In this document: positions 35,901 to 52,709 of the stretch, one piece after another | Layout of the letters: each line of letters begins with the position of its first letter | How positions within the stretch are numbered: position 1 is the stretch's first letter | Origin: Owenia fusiformis | Taxonomy: Eukaryota; Annelida; Polychaeta; Sabellida; Oweniidae | DNA length: 60,000 bases | Assembly (NCBI GenBank): GCA_903813345.2 | Contig: CAIIXF020000001.1 | Span: 1,304,001 to 1,364,000 of the forward strand | Reading direction: 5' to 3' | The notes under the pieces: generated by a model | Database searches by the model: none | What the model saw: only the letters and a program-made list of their open reading frames with translations | What the model was told of the DNA's origin: nothing | Translations under genes and position numbers: made by a program

Positions 35901-36181
35901 ATCGTCCTTTACATTTGTTGAAATCGGCCTGTATTCATTTCAACAGGTGATCGGTGTACAAGGGCATATATTTGAGTTATTGGTTTAACGATAAGTATGA
36001 CCTATGAGTGGGTAATGTTTTACAAATGCATAAAACAAATACTCCAATGGCCTAATCTCAATTTTCCTGCATATTACATTGAAATGATGGTCATTTGCTC
36101 TCTAACTTCCGCACCGCATACGTAACTTCGTAACAATTCAATAAGCCAAGACAGGACCGCTATAATCGCTACATGCCAGTG
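32947..36181 (-). repeat. Right arm of the giant palindrome
   Basis: 3235 bp, inverse of 29498-32738. It differs by scattered substitutions and indels (for example ACGTCCCGCTCC near 34951 against GGAGCGGGGCGT near 30720), so it is not a bit-for-bit mirror. Confidence 0.85.
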
Positions 36182-36187
36182 ATGAGT
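36182..36187. other. Right target-site duplication ATGAGT
   Basis: ATGAGT directly after CGCTACATGCCAGTG, matched at 29278-29283. Confidence 0.8.
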
Positions 36188-36196
36188 GATTGCTTA

Positions 36197-36377
36197 GCTT
36201 GTATTCGCGAATGTTACTAACGTCTAGCGGCTGCCGGATTACTTACTATTTTATGACCAACTCATTTAGATATGAATAGTACCTTCCACTATTCCATTCA
36301 TATTTAAATGAGTAGCCCATAAAATAGGAGGTTCATCCGGTAGCCGACAGGCTTTAGCTGCATTCGCGAATACAAGC
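36197..36377. mobile_element. 181-bp hairpin MITE with TTA target duplication
   Basis: Ends GCTTGTATTCGCGAATG and its exact inverse, flanked by TTA on both sides (36194-36196 and 36378-36380). A 3-bp TTA duplication is typical of PIF/Harbinger-derived MITEs. Internal arms (GGCTGCCGGATTA, TATTTTATG, CATTTAGATATGAATAG) also pair. A relative lies at 49801-49955. Confidence 0.65.
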
Positions 36378-36459
36378 TTATATCAAGAATTATAACTTGA
36401 ACCATTGTATCTATCACATATAAAAAACAAAAAAGCTCTCTGACTCAAACAGGATATAC

Positions 36460-36916
36460 AAATTTATACCACTCTAAGTCCAATTACAGTTGTATAACAT
36501 GGGTCTATAACAACGATATACAGTGGAGAGTGGTATATCGTCATCGTATACAACTCCTCCGTATACACTCCAGCGTATACCACTGTAGAAGTGCATTCTG
36601 GGAAATAATGAATAAAAAAATCATGATTTCCTAGAATCAAGTGACGTCATAAATCAACATCAGCATTATTGAGTTGGCTGTCAATGGGATATTTTTATGG
36701 TTTTTAATTGTTATGATTGTGTTCGAATCAACTGTAATTGAACTTAGAGTGGCATAATAAGATTATATAATGGTTCATTCTGTATATCGTGCATTTTATA
36801 CTCTCGTGAGAATATAATATATTCACTCGTTCGCTACGCTCACTTGTGAATATATCATATACTCACTCGAGTATAAACACGATATACAGAAAGAACCATT
36901 TATATAACCTCATAAT
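36460..36916. repeat. Two adjoining hairpins, one with the shared core motif
   Basis: TACCACTCTAAGTCCAATTA (from about 36467) is inverted at about 36728-36753. A second palindrome, about 36754-36916, has arms ATTATATAATGGTTC and CTGTATATCGTG and carries at its tip the core CACTCGTTCGCTACGCTCAC (36824-36844), as in the giant foldback. No coding capacity. Confidence 0.65.
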
Positions 36917-37102
36917 ATCCTATTCACTCCAAATATGCCAGTTATCCTCCGATAAGGCGAATTTAAGACATGTACATGTAGGTATATCATGTACAAAATT
37001 GACGCACTATCCTGTCATGTACGAAGACGTAACAAACTTTATCTCTTTTTCATTACACCATCTATTCAATAAATATAAATATATTCATAAATATGATATA
37101 TT

Positions 37103-37164
37103 ATGTACAATTATAAATAAAACAGTATTTCTTTATTATAAATAAAACAGTATTTCTTTTTAAT
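37103..37164. repeat. Tandem duplication carrying possible Osr poly(A) signals
   Basis: A unit reading ATAAATAAAACAGTATTTCT occurs twice in tandem (about 37113-37160). On the minus strand TTTATT at 37132-37137 reads AATAAA and TTTAAT at 37159-37164 reads ATTAAA, 249-281 nt downstream of the Osr stop. They are candidate poly(A) signals. The rest of 36917-37412 holds nothing recognised. Confidence 0.45.
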
Positions 37165-37412
37165 TTATACAGTTATATTCTTAGAAATCTTCCAAGGTCT
37201 TGGACCAGGCATTACTTTTTGTAAGTTAGCTATATACATCGCCCTTTCTTTGGGATTACACCTAACTATATTTCTATAGTATTCAAATACCATTATAAAT
37301 GGAAGGTAGATATGCTTGCACGAAGATAGATATGATATAATATTGTGATGTCATGCATTTCGTTGTGTTCTTTAATAAGAGTGACATCCTCTCTAACAAC
37401 GGCGTTCTTGTT

Positions 37413-44363
<6,951 letters not shown>

Positions 44364-44492
44364 GCTTCGTCGCCCACCTCTTTAATAGTCGTCAGAAACA
44401 GCCGCCCAAACAACTGCCTCCGTGTAAGTCTTTTCTTCGATTTGACGGCAGCTCTGTCAACAAAGTTCGATGTTTTTGCCAAATGTCACAAC

Positions 44493-44564
44493 TTACATGC
44501 AGTTCTGCAATTCTTCAATAGCCTTGTGAATCTTGCGTTGTATTTTTTGGCAATCAAAACTCAT
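44493..44564 (-). CDS. Upstream ORF in the Osr 5' leader (23 codons)
   Basis: ATG at 44564-44562 opens a 23-residue frame (MSFDCQKIQRKIHKAIEELQ...) ending in TAA, about 130 nt before the Osr ATG. If transcription starts at the TATA-like box near 44600, this ORF lies right at the 5' end of the mRNA and could reduce Osr translation. It has no known family and may be chance. Confidence 0.3.
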   Translation of the reverse strand: MSFDCQKIQRKIHKAIEELQNCM

Positions 44565-44593
44565 TTGTTCGATGTATAACTGGTTAAGTCAGA

Positions 44594-44602
44594 ATTTATA
44601 TA
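44594..44602 (-). promoter_or_regulatory. TATA-like box upstream of Osr
   Basis: The minus strand reads TATATAAAT, about 230 bp upstream of the Osr ATG. This predicts a start near 44565-44570. AT-rich context weakens the call. Confidence 0.3.
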
Positions 44603-44826
44603 CAATCTCCTAGAAACCCATCAAGTTATACAGCCACCTGGTAGTTAAACGTCAAAAGTTCAAGCTGTCATTCGAATTCTGGTCGGACACAAAATGATGT
44701 TTTCTGGTACTTTCGATTTTCGTCAAGTTCTTCACACCTTGATCAGCGTTCAGTTATGTTGAACTTTTAGTTTATGATATGGTTAATAAGTATACAATAC
44801 AACATGAGTGGATGCGATATTATCAA

Positions 44827-44838
44827 TGCGCATGCGCT
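44827..44838. promoter_or_regulatory. NRF-1-type palindromic site upstream of Osr
   Basis: TGCGCATGCGCT matches YGCGCAYGCGCR except at the last base, about 230 bp upstream of the TATA-like box. It is the second such site in the window (the other is at 7499). Confidence 0.4.
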
Positions 44839-47611
44839 GATGGTAGTGTGTATACTTGAAATTCGGATGTAACAATTGTATTGGAGTTTGGATACAGCGA
44901 CCTGCAGTGATATATTTCTTGTTTGTGTAGTGCGTGTAATCTGTCTGATCCCGTTGTCAACATGTGTATGCTAACAATCCGAAACGCTTGCTCCCCCGGT
45001 CCCGTCGCCTGAATTCTTCTTTTCCTGGGCGGTTGTGTTATCATAAAGGATGACCGGGGAATATCATCGTTTCTATCAATATTAAGAACATAGTTGTGTC
45101 GCCTTGTTCTACACCCAACTCAATATGTGTAGTAGGACACCGTTCTCAAACCTTCTCAATGTCAACAGTGTGCCTGCCGCTATTGGGACCCATCAGGCAT
45201 ATGTCGCCAGAGAGGCAATTCGATGCGCTATATCATTCCAAAACGCAATTTAGTAAAAAAGGAGTAATCGTTTCTGTTGCTTGTTTACGTTGCTGTATGT
45301 TTGTTTAGACATCAGTAAGATAGAACTCATTGTTTGGTTATTTCATAAACTAAATTAAATATGGAGTATTTTGAAATCTAGAGCTTCATTTGTTATCGAG
45401 TTGTTGTCAAATGACTGCCCACTTAATTTCGTTATTCGAAGACCCACTCAACAGTGAATGGAAACATGTTTATAATCTTGACATATCATGTTTCCTTTTT
45501 GAAACAATTTCACGTTCTTCATGTTTGTTACATCTAATCAGTATTGATTCATCTTTTATTGGGTTTTACATGTTGGTATCTGATAACAGATTTAGTGAAA
45601 GGCTTGGAGAAAGGCCGTGGACGCCAGTGACAACATTTGGAAACATAACTTTGACCGCTTCTGTAACTAGGTTTTTATCAGCTGGACGTTTAACATGTTA
45701 ATTGACAAGTTTGTGTCCACTGAACGTAGCAACAGCTACGTTTACTTTTCGACTTTATCTTGATCAGTAATTCAACAAACAAATAAAATCCTTTGTTTCA
45801 ATTTAGAAATATGTAGCATACATATTTAATGGCATTATTATCATACTTGCCACTTCATCTGCCTTGAACAGTGTTGGTTAATTACGGTTATGTAAGGTTA
45901 TCACGTGATGACACATGGTAAGGGTAGCCATAGCACCCCCAGGCGGCAGGGAGGGGCGAATGCCGCGCTCCCACAGTCAAAGAGGTCTACCAGGAGAGCG
46001 TTACCAGGTACGACAACCACTTCCTCGCTTAACCTGTGGACATTAATTAATAATACATCGGCATTAAACACTTATGCGCGATGTCTAAACATGTCAAATC
46101 ACTTATCCTGGTTGCAAATTAGACTTATTAGTTCCCGATTAGTTTGGAGTTAGTATTAGCGAATAGGCGCAGGAATTTTGTCTCGAATGTATCGAGTAAC
46201 GTCGACAAGTTCGTTTGTTTTGGACGCCCTTTACGTCATGTAGATGCAATCATGTACGACTCGGAGAGTTACTTAAGGTTCTTATGTTTCGATCAATGGC
46301 TTGGATGGACATTTGATCGTGAATGCAAATCAGGTTGATTCCTTGTAAGCTGATATTTAAAGATCAGCAGGAAAACAATTGATAAATAATCCAGTAGACC
46401 AGGTGTACAAAATAGTTACGCGTGCGGAAGGTGGAATTCGTCCTTGTTGGACGGCCAGTGCAAAAGAAATTAATTCCCCTCGCATGGTTCATTCCACTCT
46501 GATAAATATAACGAATCAGGAAAACATAGGAGTGGTGACATAATGGATAAGAGTACCATATTTGGGTAGAACGCTCAAAAATTGCTCAAAAACATGTACA
46601 GTTTTGTTTTCATTTCAAATGAAACCTCTTTTACATTCAGACCTGAGATAAAAGATGAACATCTCCTTGATACATTTAATTTCTGTTACTTTTAGATATC
46701 AGTAATAATATAGTGAATTGTTTGTAGATATGATGGGTGTATCAAAGCCATTCAAAGGAGTTAGTTATCACAATACAAGAAGCGGTAACCAGTATGATGG
46801 CCCACTTCATACGTTGTCTTATCACGCTCTTTCTACCCTAAGAACTGAACTTACAACGTAAAACAGTGTAAATATTGTAATATAGGTTTATAACCTAACC
46901 TGTGCCAAATACGTTTATAAATTCCTTGTGTCTGTATTTTGGAAAGTGTAATCCAAAGTGATAGTAGAGCAAACTAGGTGGTTTTTACTGTTGGATAAAA
47001 TGGCAACTTTAATATGAAGTGATAAAAAATAAAACCAGTTATCCCAGAATCGTGATCTTAAAAGAAGTATACGAGAAAACTGAACACTCGTGCAAATCTT
47101 ATTTAACTTATACGCAATCTTAAAGACGATATATCAATTACAATAGTAAATGATTACTATTTACACTTCTTGATAGAATATCTTCAATTGTCGGCTATCT
47201 AACTTCATACACTCAATTTACTTTGATCTCATTGTATTCGTGTCTTATACTCTTCACAATTTAAAGACCACCGTTTGTAACATAGATAGAGGAAGAGGTG
47301 ATAAGAAAATATTGTAGCCTGGCATACAGACCGTTTTTTACCTCATGATCTCAATCTCAGTACAATATTACAGCCATCAAAATAAAAAGCTTGAGTGTGT
47401 ACGCCATGCAATATTTTCTGATGTATATGACAACGTTTGCCAATTTATACCAACAAGAATTAATATTCAATCGAGACAAAGAGCTGATCTAGAAACAGGC
47501 TGGGACTTAAAAAGTAGCCTTCTTATTTGATGTTGATAAACTATTTCAAAGTCACACCGCCAATTTTCGCTCACGACTACGTCACGACGGATACAAAGAA
47601 CGTAATCGTAT
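44839..47611. other. Intergenic, no gene recognised
   Basis: A GC-rich patch at about 45936-46010 (CCAGGCGGCAGGGAGGGGCG ... CCAG/gtacga) could be spliced out as a 68-bp exon, but no frame resembles a known protein. Other frames here are short and unremarkable. Confidence 0.35.
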
Positions 47612-48483
47612 GACGTGTCGCAAAAAGGTTGCGCACGCATTGTTACACATTTTCGCTTTTTAACACCACAGAATGTGACGTTTTTTGAGAAAAATGTACA
47701 CATATGGAAATCCTTTCGTCCTCCACATTTGCCTCTATATCTCAAAATATTTAAGGCGAATAACTCTGATATCGTATATGTATTAACAATGGGATAGGAG
47801 CATCATAAAACACGAATCAATTGATATTTTAGGTGAAATAAATATACGTGTTGCTGTGCTTGAAAATAGGCGAATGGCCCTATTTTAATGAATTTTGAAA
47901 ACCTTTCGTCCTCCACTTTTCCACATTCAACAGAAAACACATACTTTTGCGAACAAAATCAACTATTTATTAATAAACTAAAGTTTATGAGCAAAATAAT
48001 CATGTATGATTTATTAAAAATTGATCTCGTATTTTTTGCTGTACACCTGAAAAGTTGAAGGTAACAAAAAATGAGCAAAAAATGTCGCTGTCAACAGATT
48101 CTATTTTTCAAACTCTATGACGTCACGACATGGGACGCTTACTTAAATTCATCCTTTGAAATAAAACCTCCATCTACCTTTATCAAGATGAAAAATAAGT
48201 ATAATAGTCATATATTGTTTGAGTTATGAGCGTTTAAAGACGAAAAATAATTCAAAATGTAACGTGTCAACAGGAGATATTAGCCAGATGTTTTGGTAAA
48301 AAACTATTTTTTAAAAAAAGAACGCGCAAGAATCGTGAACGGAGTGTAAATGAACTAAAAACTTCATCGAAACAGCTTTAAAATGATAGATAACTTTAAT
48401 TAGAATATTATCTTATAATCCGGGGAATCAAAATTCACGCGATACCCTTAAAAAACAATTGCGCCACCTTTTTGCGACACGTC
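47612..48483. mobile_element. 872-bp element with ~22-bp TIRs
   Basis: GACGTGTCGCAAAAAGGTTG at the left end is inverted at the right end (CACCTTTTTGCGACACGTC), with two differences near the inner end. TAT lies on both flanks (47609-47611, 48484-48486), a possible 3-bp duplication. Inside, a CCTTTCGTCCTCCAC string occurs twice (about 47712 and 47900). No ORF resembling a transposase. Confidence 0.55.
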
Positions 48484-49800
48484 TATACATTTATGCATTG
48501 TTTTATTTTCTATTGACACGATGTTCGCGGATGTCCATGCACGCACAATCTGAATTTTTTCAAGAAACACACATATACTGTGGACACAGAACACGGTGTC
48601 TCATCCGGAACCAAGAGCATTTGATTATATCACCGTCGAAGAAATATGATGTCAGCAATTTCGTATTGTAAAATTGTATTGAATTGTATTGTATCGCTTT
48701 GCCTTATTTGACCCATTTTAGTTTTAAGACATGATACGAGACGAAGCACTTACATGTGAACATATTAATGAAAAAGCAAAATTATGCTTTACTGCTCAAA
48801 AAAGGCTTTCGTAACTGTCAATAGGTGGCACCCTTTCAGTTAAAATACTGTAATCAACAGAATTCGAGGATTGCTTTGCCTGAATACAGCTGGTTTTGTA
48901 TGTGAGGTGTAACCTGTCACTATTATTGAGCCCGGGCAATAGACTTTCAATCAACTTGGATGCGATAAGTAGCTAAGTAACAATATGAGCCACGAGTCAG
49001 TTGTGGAAAGGCGTGTACAACCTAAAGTATCCATCATCACTTATCTCACTTCCGTTAAAGGTTGATTTTGTCCAAAAATATAGAGTTCTTTATCGTGTAC
49101 CTTAAAATGGTCAATGATTTGTCCAATTATATGGCATCCACAATATTTTCGAGTTCATTGATTTCACTGGTTAATTTCAGGGTAAGTGATAATTGCATAC
49201 TACTACTTTATTGAAAACCATTTTTGTTATATAAGTGACAAAGGAAATTGAAAACAATTTTGCAAAAATGACAAGAAATGTGTCATTCTCACATTTCAGG
49301 ACAGCACCAGGATCGACTTATTACTAACTTTAAATCCCAATAAGTCTGTTTATAAATATTGCTGCTGAAAAAGAGACCGTAAATCTAAATTGTACGCCTA
49401 GTTTCTATGATTCCCCAAAAGAGGTCAGCATTTATAATAAAGTTCTATCGCACATTGTTAGAAAACCTCTTCTATTATTTGGAAAATAGATAATAAGAAT
49501 CCAGACCTACTATAGGCAATAATAAACTTTAAGAAATAATAAATTTTGGCATTGATCTCTTAAGCCCAAATGCCATTTTTAGTACACATGGTTATAAAAC
49601 AAAACATGTACTGAACTAAAAATCTTGGCACCCATGTCAGGTTACTACTAAAAACTTACGGCCAGAAAAACACAAAAAGTAACTTAAGTAGTTTCGAGAC
49701 TTTTCATTTTTTGTTCAGAAACTTTACATACTTTGTAAATGAACACGCAAATGAGCGAGGATGGTCAATCATGATAGCAGGCCAGACAACAACTTAGGTA
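48484..49800. other. Intergenic, nothing recognised
   Basis: AT-rich sequence with no exon, RNA gene or repeat boundary that can be supported. Confidence 0.4.
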
Positions 49801-49955
49801 GCATTCGCGAATTCAACTACCAGCTGACGGCTACTAGATTAGCCTACCATTTTATAGCCCATTCATTTAAAAATTAATTGTACCTGTCACTATTTCATTC
49901 AATTTGCCATAAAAGGTAGGATAAACCGTTAGCAGGCAGTTGAATTTGCGAATGC
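49801..49955. mobile_element. Hairpin MITE related to 36197-36377
   Basis: GCATTCGCGAATTCAACT at the left is inverted at the right (AGTTGAATTTGCGAATGC). The interior shares GCTGACGGCTA, CATTTTATAGCCCATTCATTT and GTACCTGTCACTATTTCATT with the 36197 element. It is more diverged, and a target duplication is not clear. Confidence 0.6.
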
Positions 49956-50519
49956 TGCATTAGTAAAATATGTTAAAAATTAATATGTTGAAAAGAAGTC
50001 CAATCATCATATATAAATGTCCCATATTCCTGCAGGATATCTTGTCTTCCCACGGTAGTCATAAGTATAAGCTACTATATACCTGCCATCAGAGATAGCT
50101 ACTACTTTCCTATCATTATATTACACTATTCTACAATAATATTTTCGAATATTTTACGAGAATAATTGAGAACTTTATGGCATTTTCTAAGTACTGCTAG
50201 TGGCACTTTCTATCTATTATACATCGCGGTTTGTAACGATTGTGGGAATATTCATGGCTAGATTGGTAAACTCGATTTTGTTGATAAGAACTGATAATAG
50301 AAGTTGTTATATCATTGACTTATAATCCAATTTTAAATTATCTATATCATGTGTTAGATATGATGGCGTTGTTTTCCCTTTCATTGAAATATAGAGTGAT
50401 ATAGATGTCACTAATGTACAATGTTTAGTCAAATGTTCTCCGGAATAGTGTAGAAATGCCAATGTGATTCAATAGGTGGCGCTATTGAAGTTTAATTAAG
50501 GCGTTCTTGGCATGCACCT
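49956..50519. other. Intergenic, nothing recognised
   Basis: AT-rich. No feature can be supported. Confidence 0.4.
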
Positions 50520-52080
50520 CACTTGTCAGGGCCGTCAGATGGGGGGGTGCGATGGGTGCGACCGCACCCCCCTTTGTCACCCCCAAAAATAAATTTGAAA
50601 AAAAAATTTTGAAAAAAAAAATTTTTGAAAAAAATTTTTTTTATAATTTTTTTTTCATTGACTCATACACTTTGAAAGTACCCAGAAAGCACCAAATAGC
50701 ATCTTAAAATTGTAAAATATTCTAGGGGTATTGGCAACCCCTCACACCCCCCACAAAACAATGGAAAAGTTCTAAATTTATTTTAGTGTTTTGTCTCAGA
50801 CACTTTTAAAGTGCCCAGACATCATCAAATAGCTCCTTGATATAGTAAGTGTTTCTGGGGGACTTGCTCCCCCTCTTGCATCTTGCACTTGCATAGACCC
50901 CCCCCCCCTCGGGCACCCCCCCCTTGACCCCCCCCCCAAAAAAAAATTGTGATTTTCTCAAATTCTTTAATTGACTCATACACTTTAAAAGTGCCCAGAA
51001 AGCACCAAATAGCGTTGTAAAATTGTAAAATTTTCTAGGGGGAGTGGGCCACCCCTCACACCCCAAACAAAACAATGGAAAAGTTCTGAATTTGTTTTAT
51101 GTACTGTCTCAGACACTTTTAAATTGCCCAGACATCATCATCATCCTTGATAAAGTTAACGATTCTGGAAGACTAACACTTACTCGCCCTCTGGCATCCC
51201 CACTCCACCTCCCCCTCTGGCAGCCTCCCCCCCCCTTAACACCCCCCCCCCCAAAAAAAAAGCCAGAAAGCACCAAATAGCAACTTAAAATTGTAAAATT
51301 TTCTTGGGAAATAGGCACTTTTAGGCACAGACACTTTTAAAGTGCCCAAACTTCATCGAATAGCACCTTGATATTGTAAATTTTGATATGGGGGACAAAC
51401 ACTTGCCCCCCCTCTGGCACCCCAGCCCCACCTCCCCCTCTGGCACCCCCCCCCCCCCCCTTTGACACCCCCAAAATTTTAAAAAAAATTGTGATTGTTT
51501 TTCAATGTTTTTATTGACTAATATACTTTAAAAGTGCCAAGACGCACCAAATATCATCTTTAAATTGTAAAATTTTCTAGGAGAGTTAGCCACTCCTCAC
51601 ATCCCCCACAAAACAAAAGAAAATATTCTGAATTTCATGTATTGTCTCAGACATTTTTTAAGTGCCCAGACATCATCAAATAGCACCTTGATATGGTCAA
51701 TGTTTCTGGGGGACAACCCCTTGCTCCCCTACTGGCACCACACCCCACTTCACCTTCTCATCCACTTTGACTCCCCCATAAGAATTTGAAAAAAATGCAC
51801 ATTTTTCTTATTGACTCATAACGCACAGGCGTACCAGCAAATTCGCTCCAAATACAACCAAATTTCAAAATTTTCCTGGGGGAGAACCCCCACACCCCCC
51901 TGAATACTCGGTTTTTTATTCACTCATCTCTTATTCTCATGGTGGTGGCGTACTACTTGGAAAGTTACACTTTGAAAGTGCCCAGAAAGCACCAAATAGC
52001 ATCTCAAAACTGTAAAATTTTCTAGGGGGAGTGGACCACTCCTCACACCCCCCACAAAACAATTGGAACTTTTGGAAGTT
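50520..52080. repeat. Poly-C-rich tandem array, ~300-bp units
   Basis: About five diverged units carry, in order, TTTAAAGTGCCCAGAAAGCA or a CAGACATCATCAAATAG variant, AAAATTGTAAAATTTTCTAG, CCCCTCACACCCC, ACAAAACAATGGAAAAGTTC, TGTCTCAGACACTTTTAAA, a CCCTCTGGCACCCC stretch and long C runs followed by A runs. The left end is a GGGGGGGTGCGATGGGTGCG / ACCGCACCCCCC palindrome. Short frames within are repeat by-products. Confidence 0.85.
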
Positions 52081-52296
52081 GCATTTGTTAATTCCAAACC
52101 AATATAGGGAGTAACTGAGCCCCCCCCCCCCTCTGACTTACGCGATTTGATTTACGCGGCAAAAAAATTGACAATTTTATATTCTCTTTAGTAAGCTAAA
52201 AAACCGCACCCCCCTTGGAGAAAAGTGTCTTACGGGCCTGCTTGTCGATAGAATGAACTATTTGTTTTATTTCAAATTGTTTCCTTTCTCTTTTAT

Positions 52297-52704
52297 CACG
52301 CGGTACTAACTTCAATCGTTAATTTGAATTTTTGACCTACCGGATATTTGAAAATCAAGGATTGCGAGTCTCATATTGCACCGTTTTTCTTCAAACTTGT
52401 AACATTCAAATCAAAACAAAATTGCCTTTCTGTCTGTGCATTGCTTTATTGTACAGAGACCCTCGTTTGAGCAGCGTTTTGGTCCCCGGCTGTGAGAAGC
52501 CCTTCTAACAGCTGGGGACCAAAATGCCGCTGAAAGTAAGGACTCTCTGTAGCAAAGTAATGTACCAACAGAAAGGCATTTTTGTTAAGCTTTGCCCGGA
52601 ACGAGTTTGAAGAAAAACGGTGCAGTAAGAGACTCGCAATCCTAAATTTTCAAACGACCGGTAGGTCTGAAATTCAAATTAACTGTCAAAGTTAGTACCG
52701 CGTG
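52297..52704. mobile_element. 408-bp hairpin transposon with TTTAT duplication
   Basis: Almost wholly palindromic. It begins CACGCGGTACTAACTT and ends with the inverse, with both arms ~200 bp sharing ACCGTTTTTCTTCAAAC, GCCTTTCTGT and CAGC-x-TTTTGGTCCCC. The centre is near 52500. TTTAT flanks both ends (52292-52296, 52705-52709), a 5-bp duplication. It shares the CACG start and 5-bp duplication length with the element at 17923-19832, but not the rest of the TIR. Confidence 0.8.
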
Positions 52705-52709
52705 TTTAT

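Larger units (their letters stand above)
29284..36181. mobile_element. 6.9-kb giant foldback element, 6-bp TSD
   Basis: The element starts with CACTGGCATGTAGCG and ends with its inverse (CGCTACATGCCAGTG), flanked on both sides by ATGAGT. Order: a 208-bp left segment (29284-29491), TTATAT, a left arm (29498-32738), a 208-bp spacer (32739-32946) and a right arm (32947-36181) that is the inverse of the left. The arms match along their full length with only scattered mismatches and small indels. They also contain smaller palindromes, a poly-C run (about 31190-31203, mirrored as poly-G at about 34482-34493) and 22-bp tandem units (AACCATCGAATATCACTTTT). No transposase was found. A 6-bp duplication with these ends does not settle the superfamily. 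Confidence 0.85.

Noticed and set aside
44823-45044. 73-codon minus-strand frame with a basic MITQPPRKRRIQ start, upstream of Osr
   Set aside because: No splice phase joins it to the Osr exons, no domain is present, and it overlaps the NRF-1-type site.
45940-46007. GC-rich 68-bp patch with AG before and GT after
   Set aside because: It could be a small exon, but no reading frame resembles a known protein and there is no partner exon.
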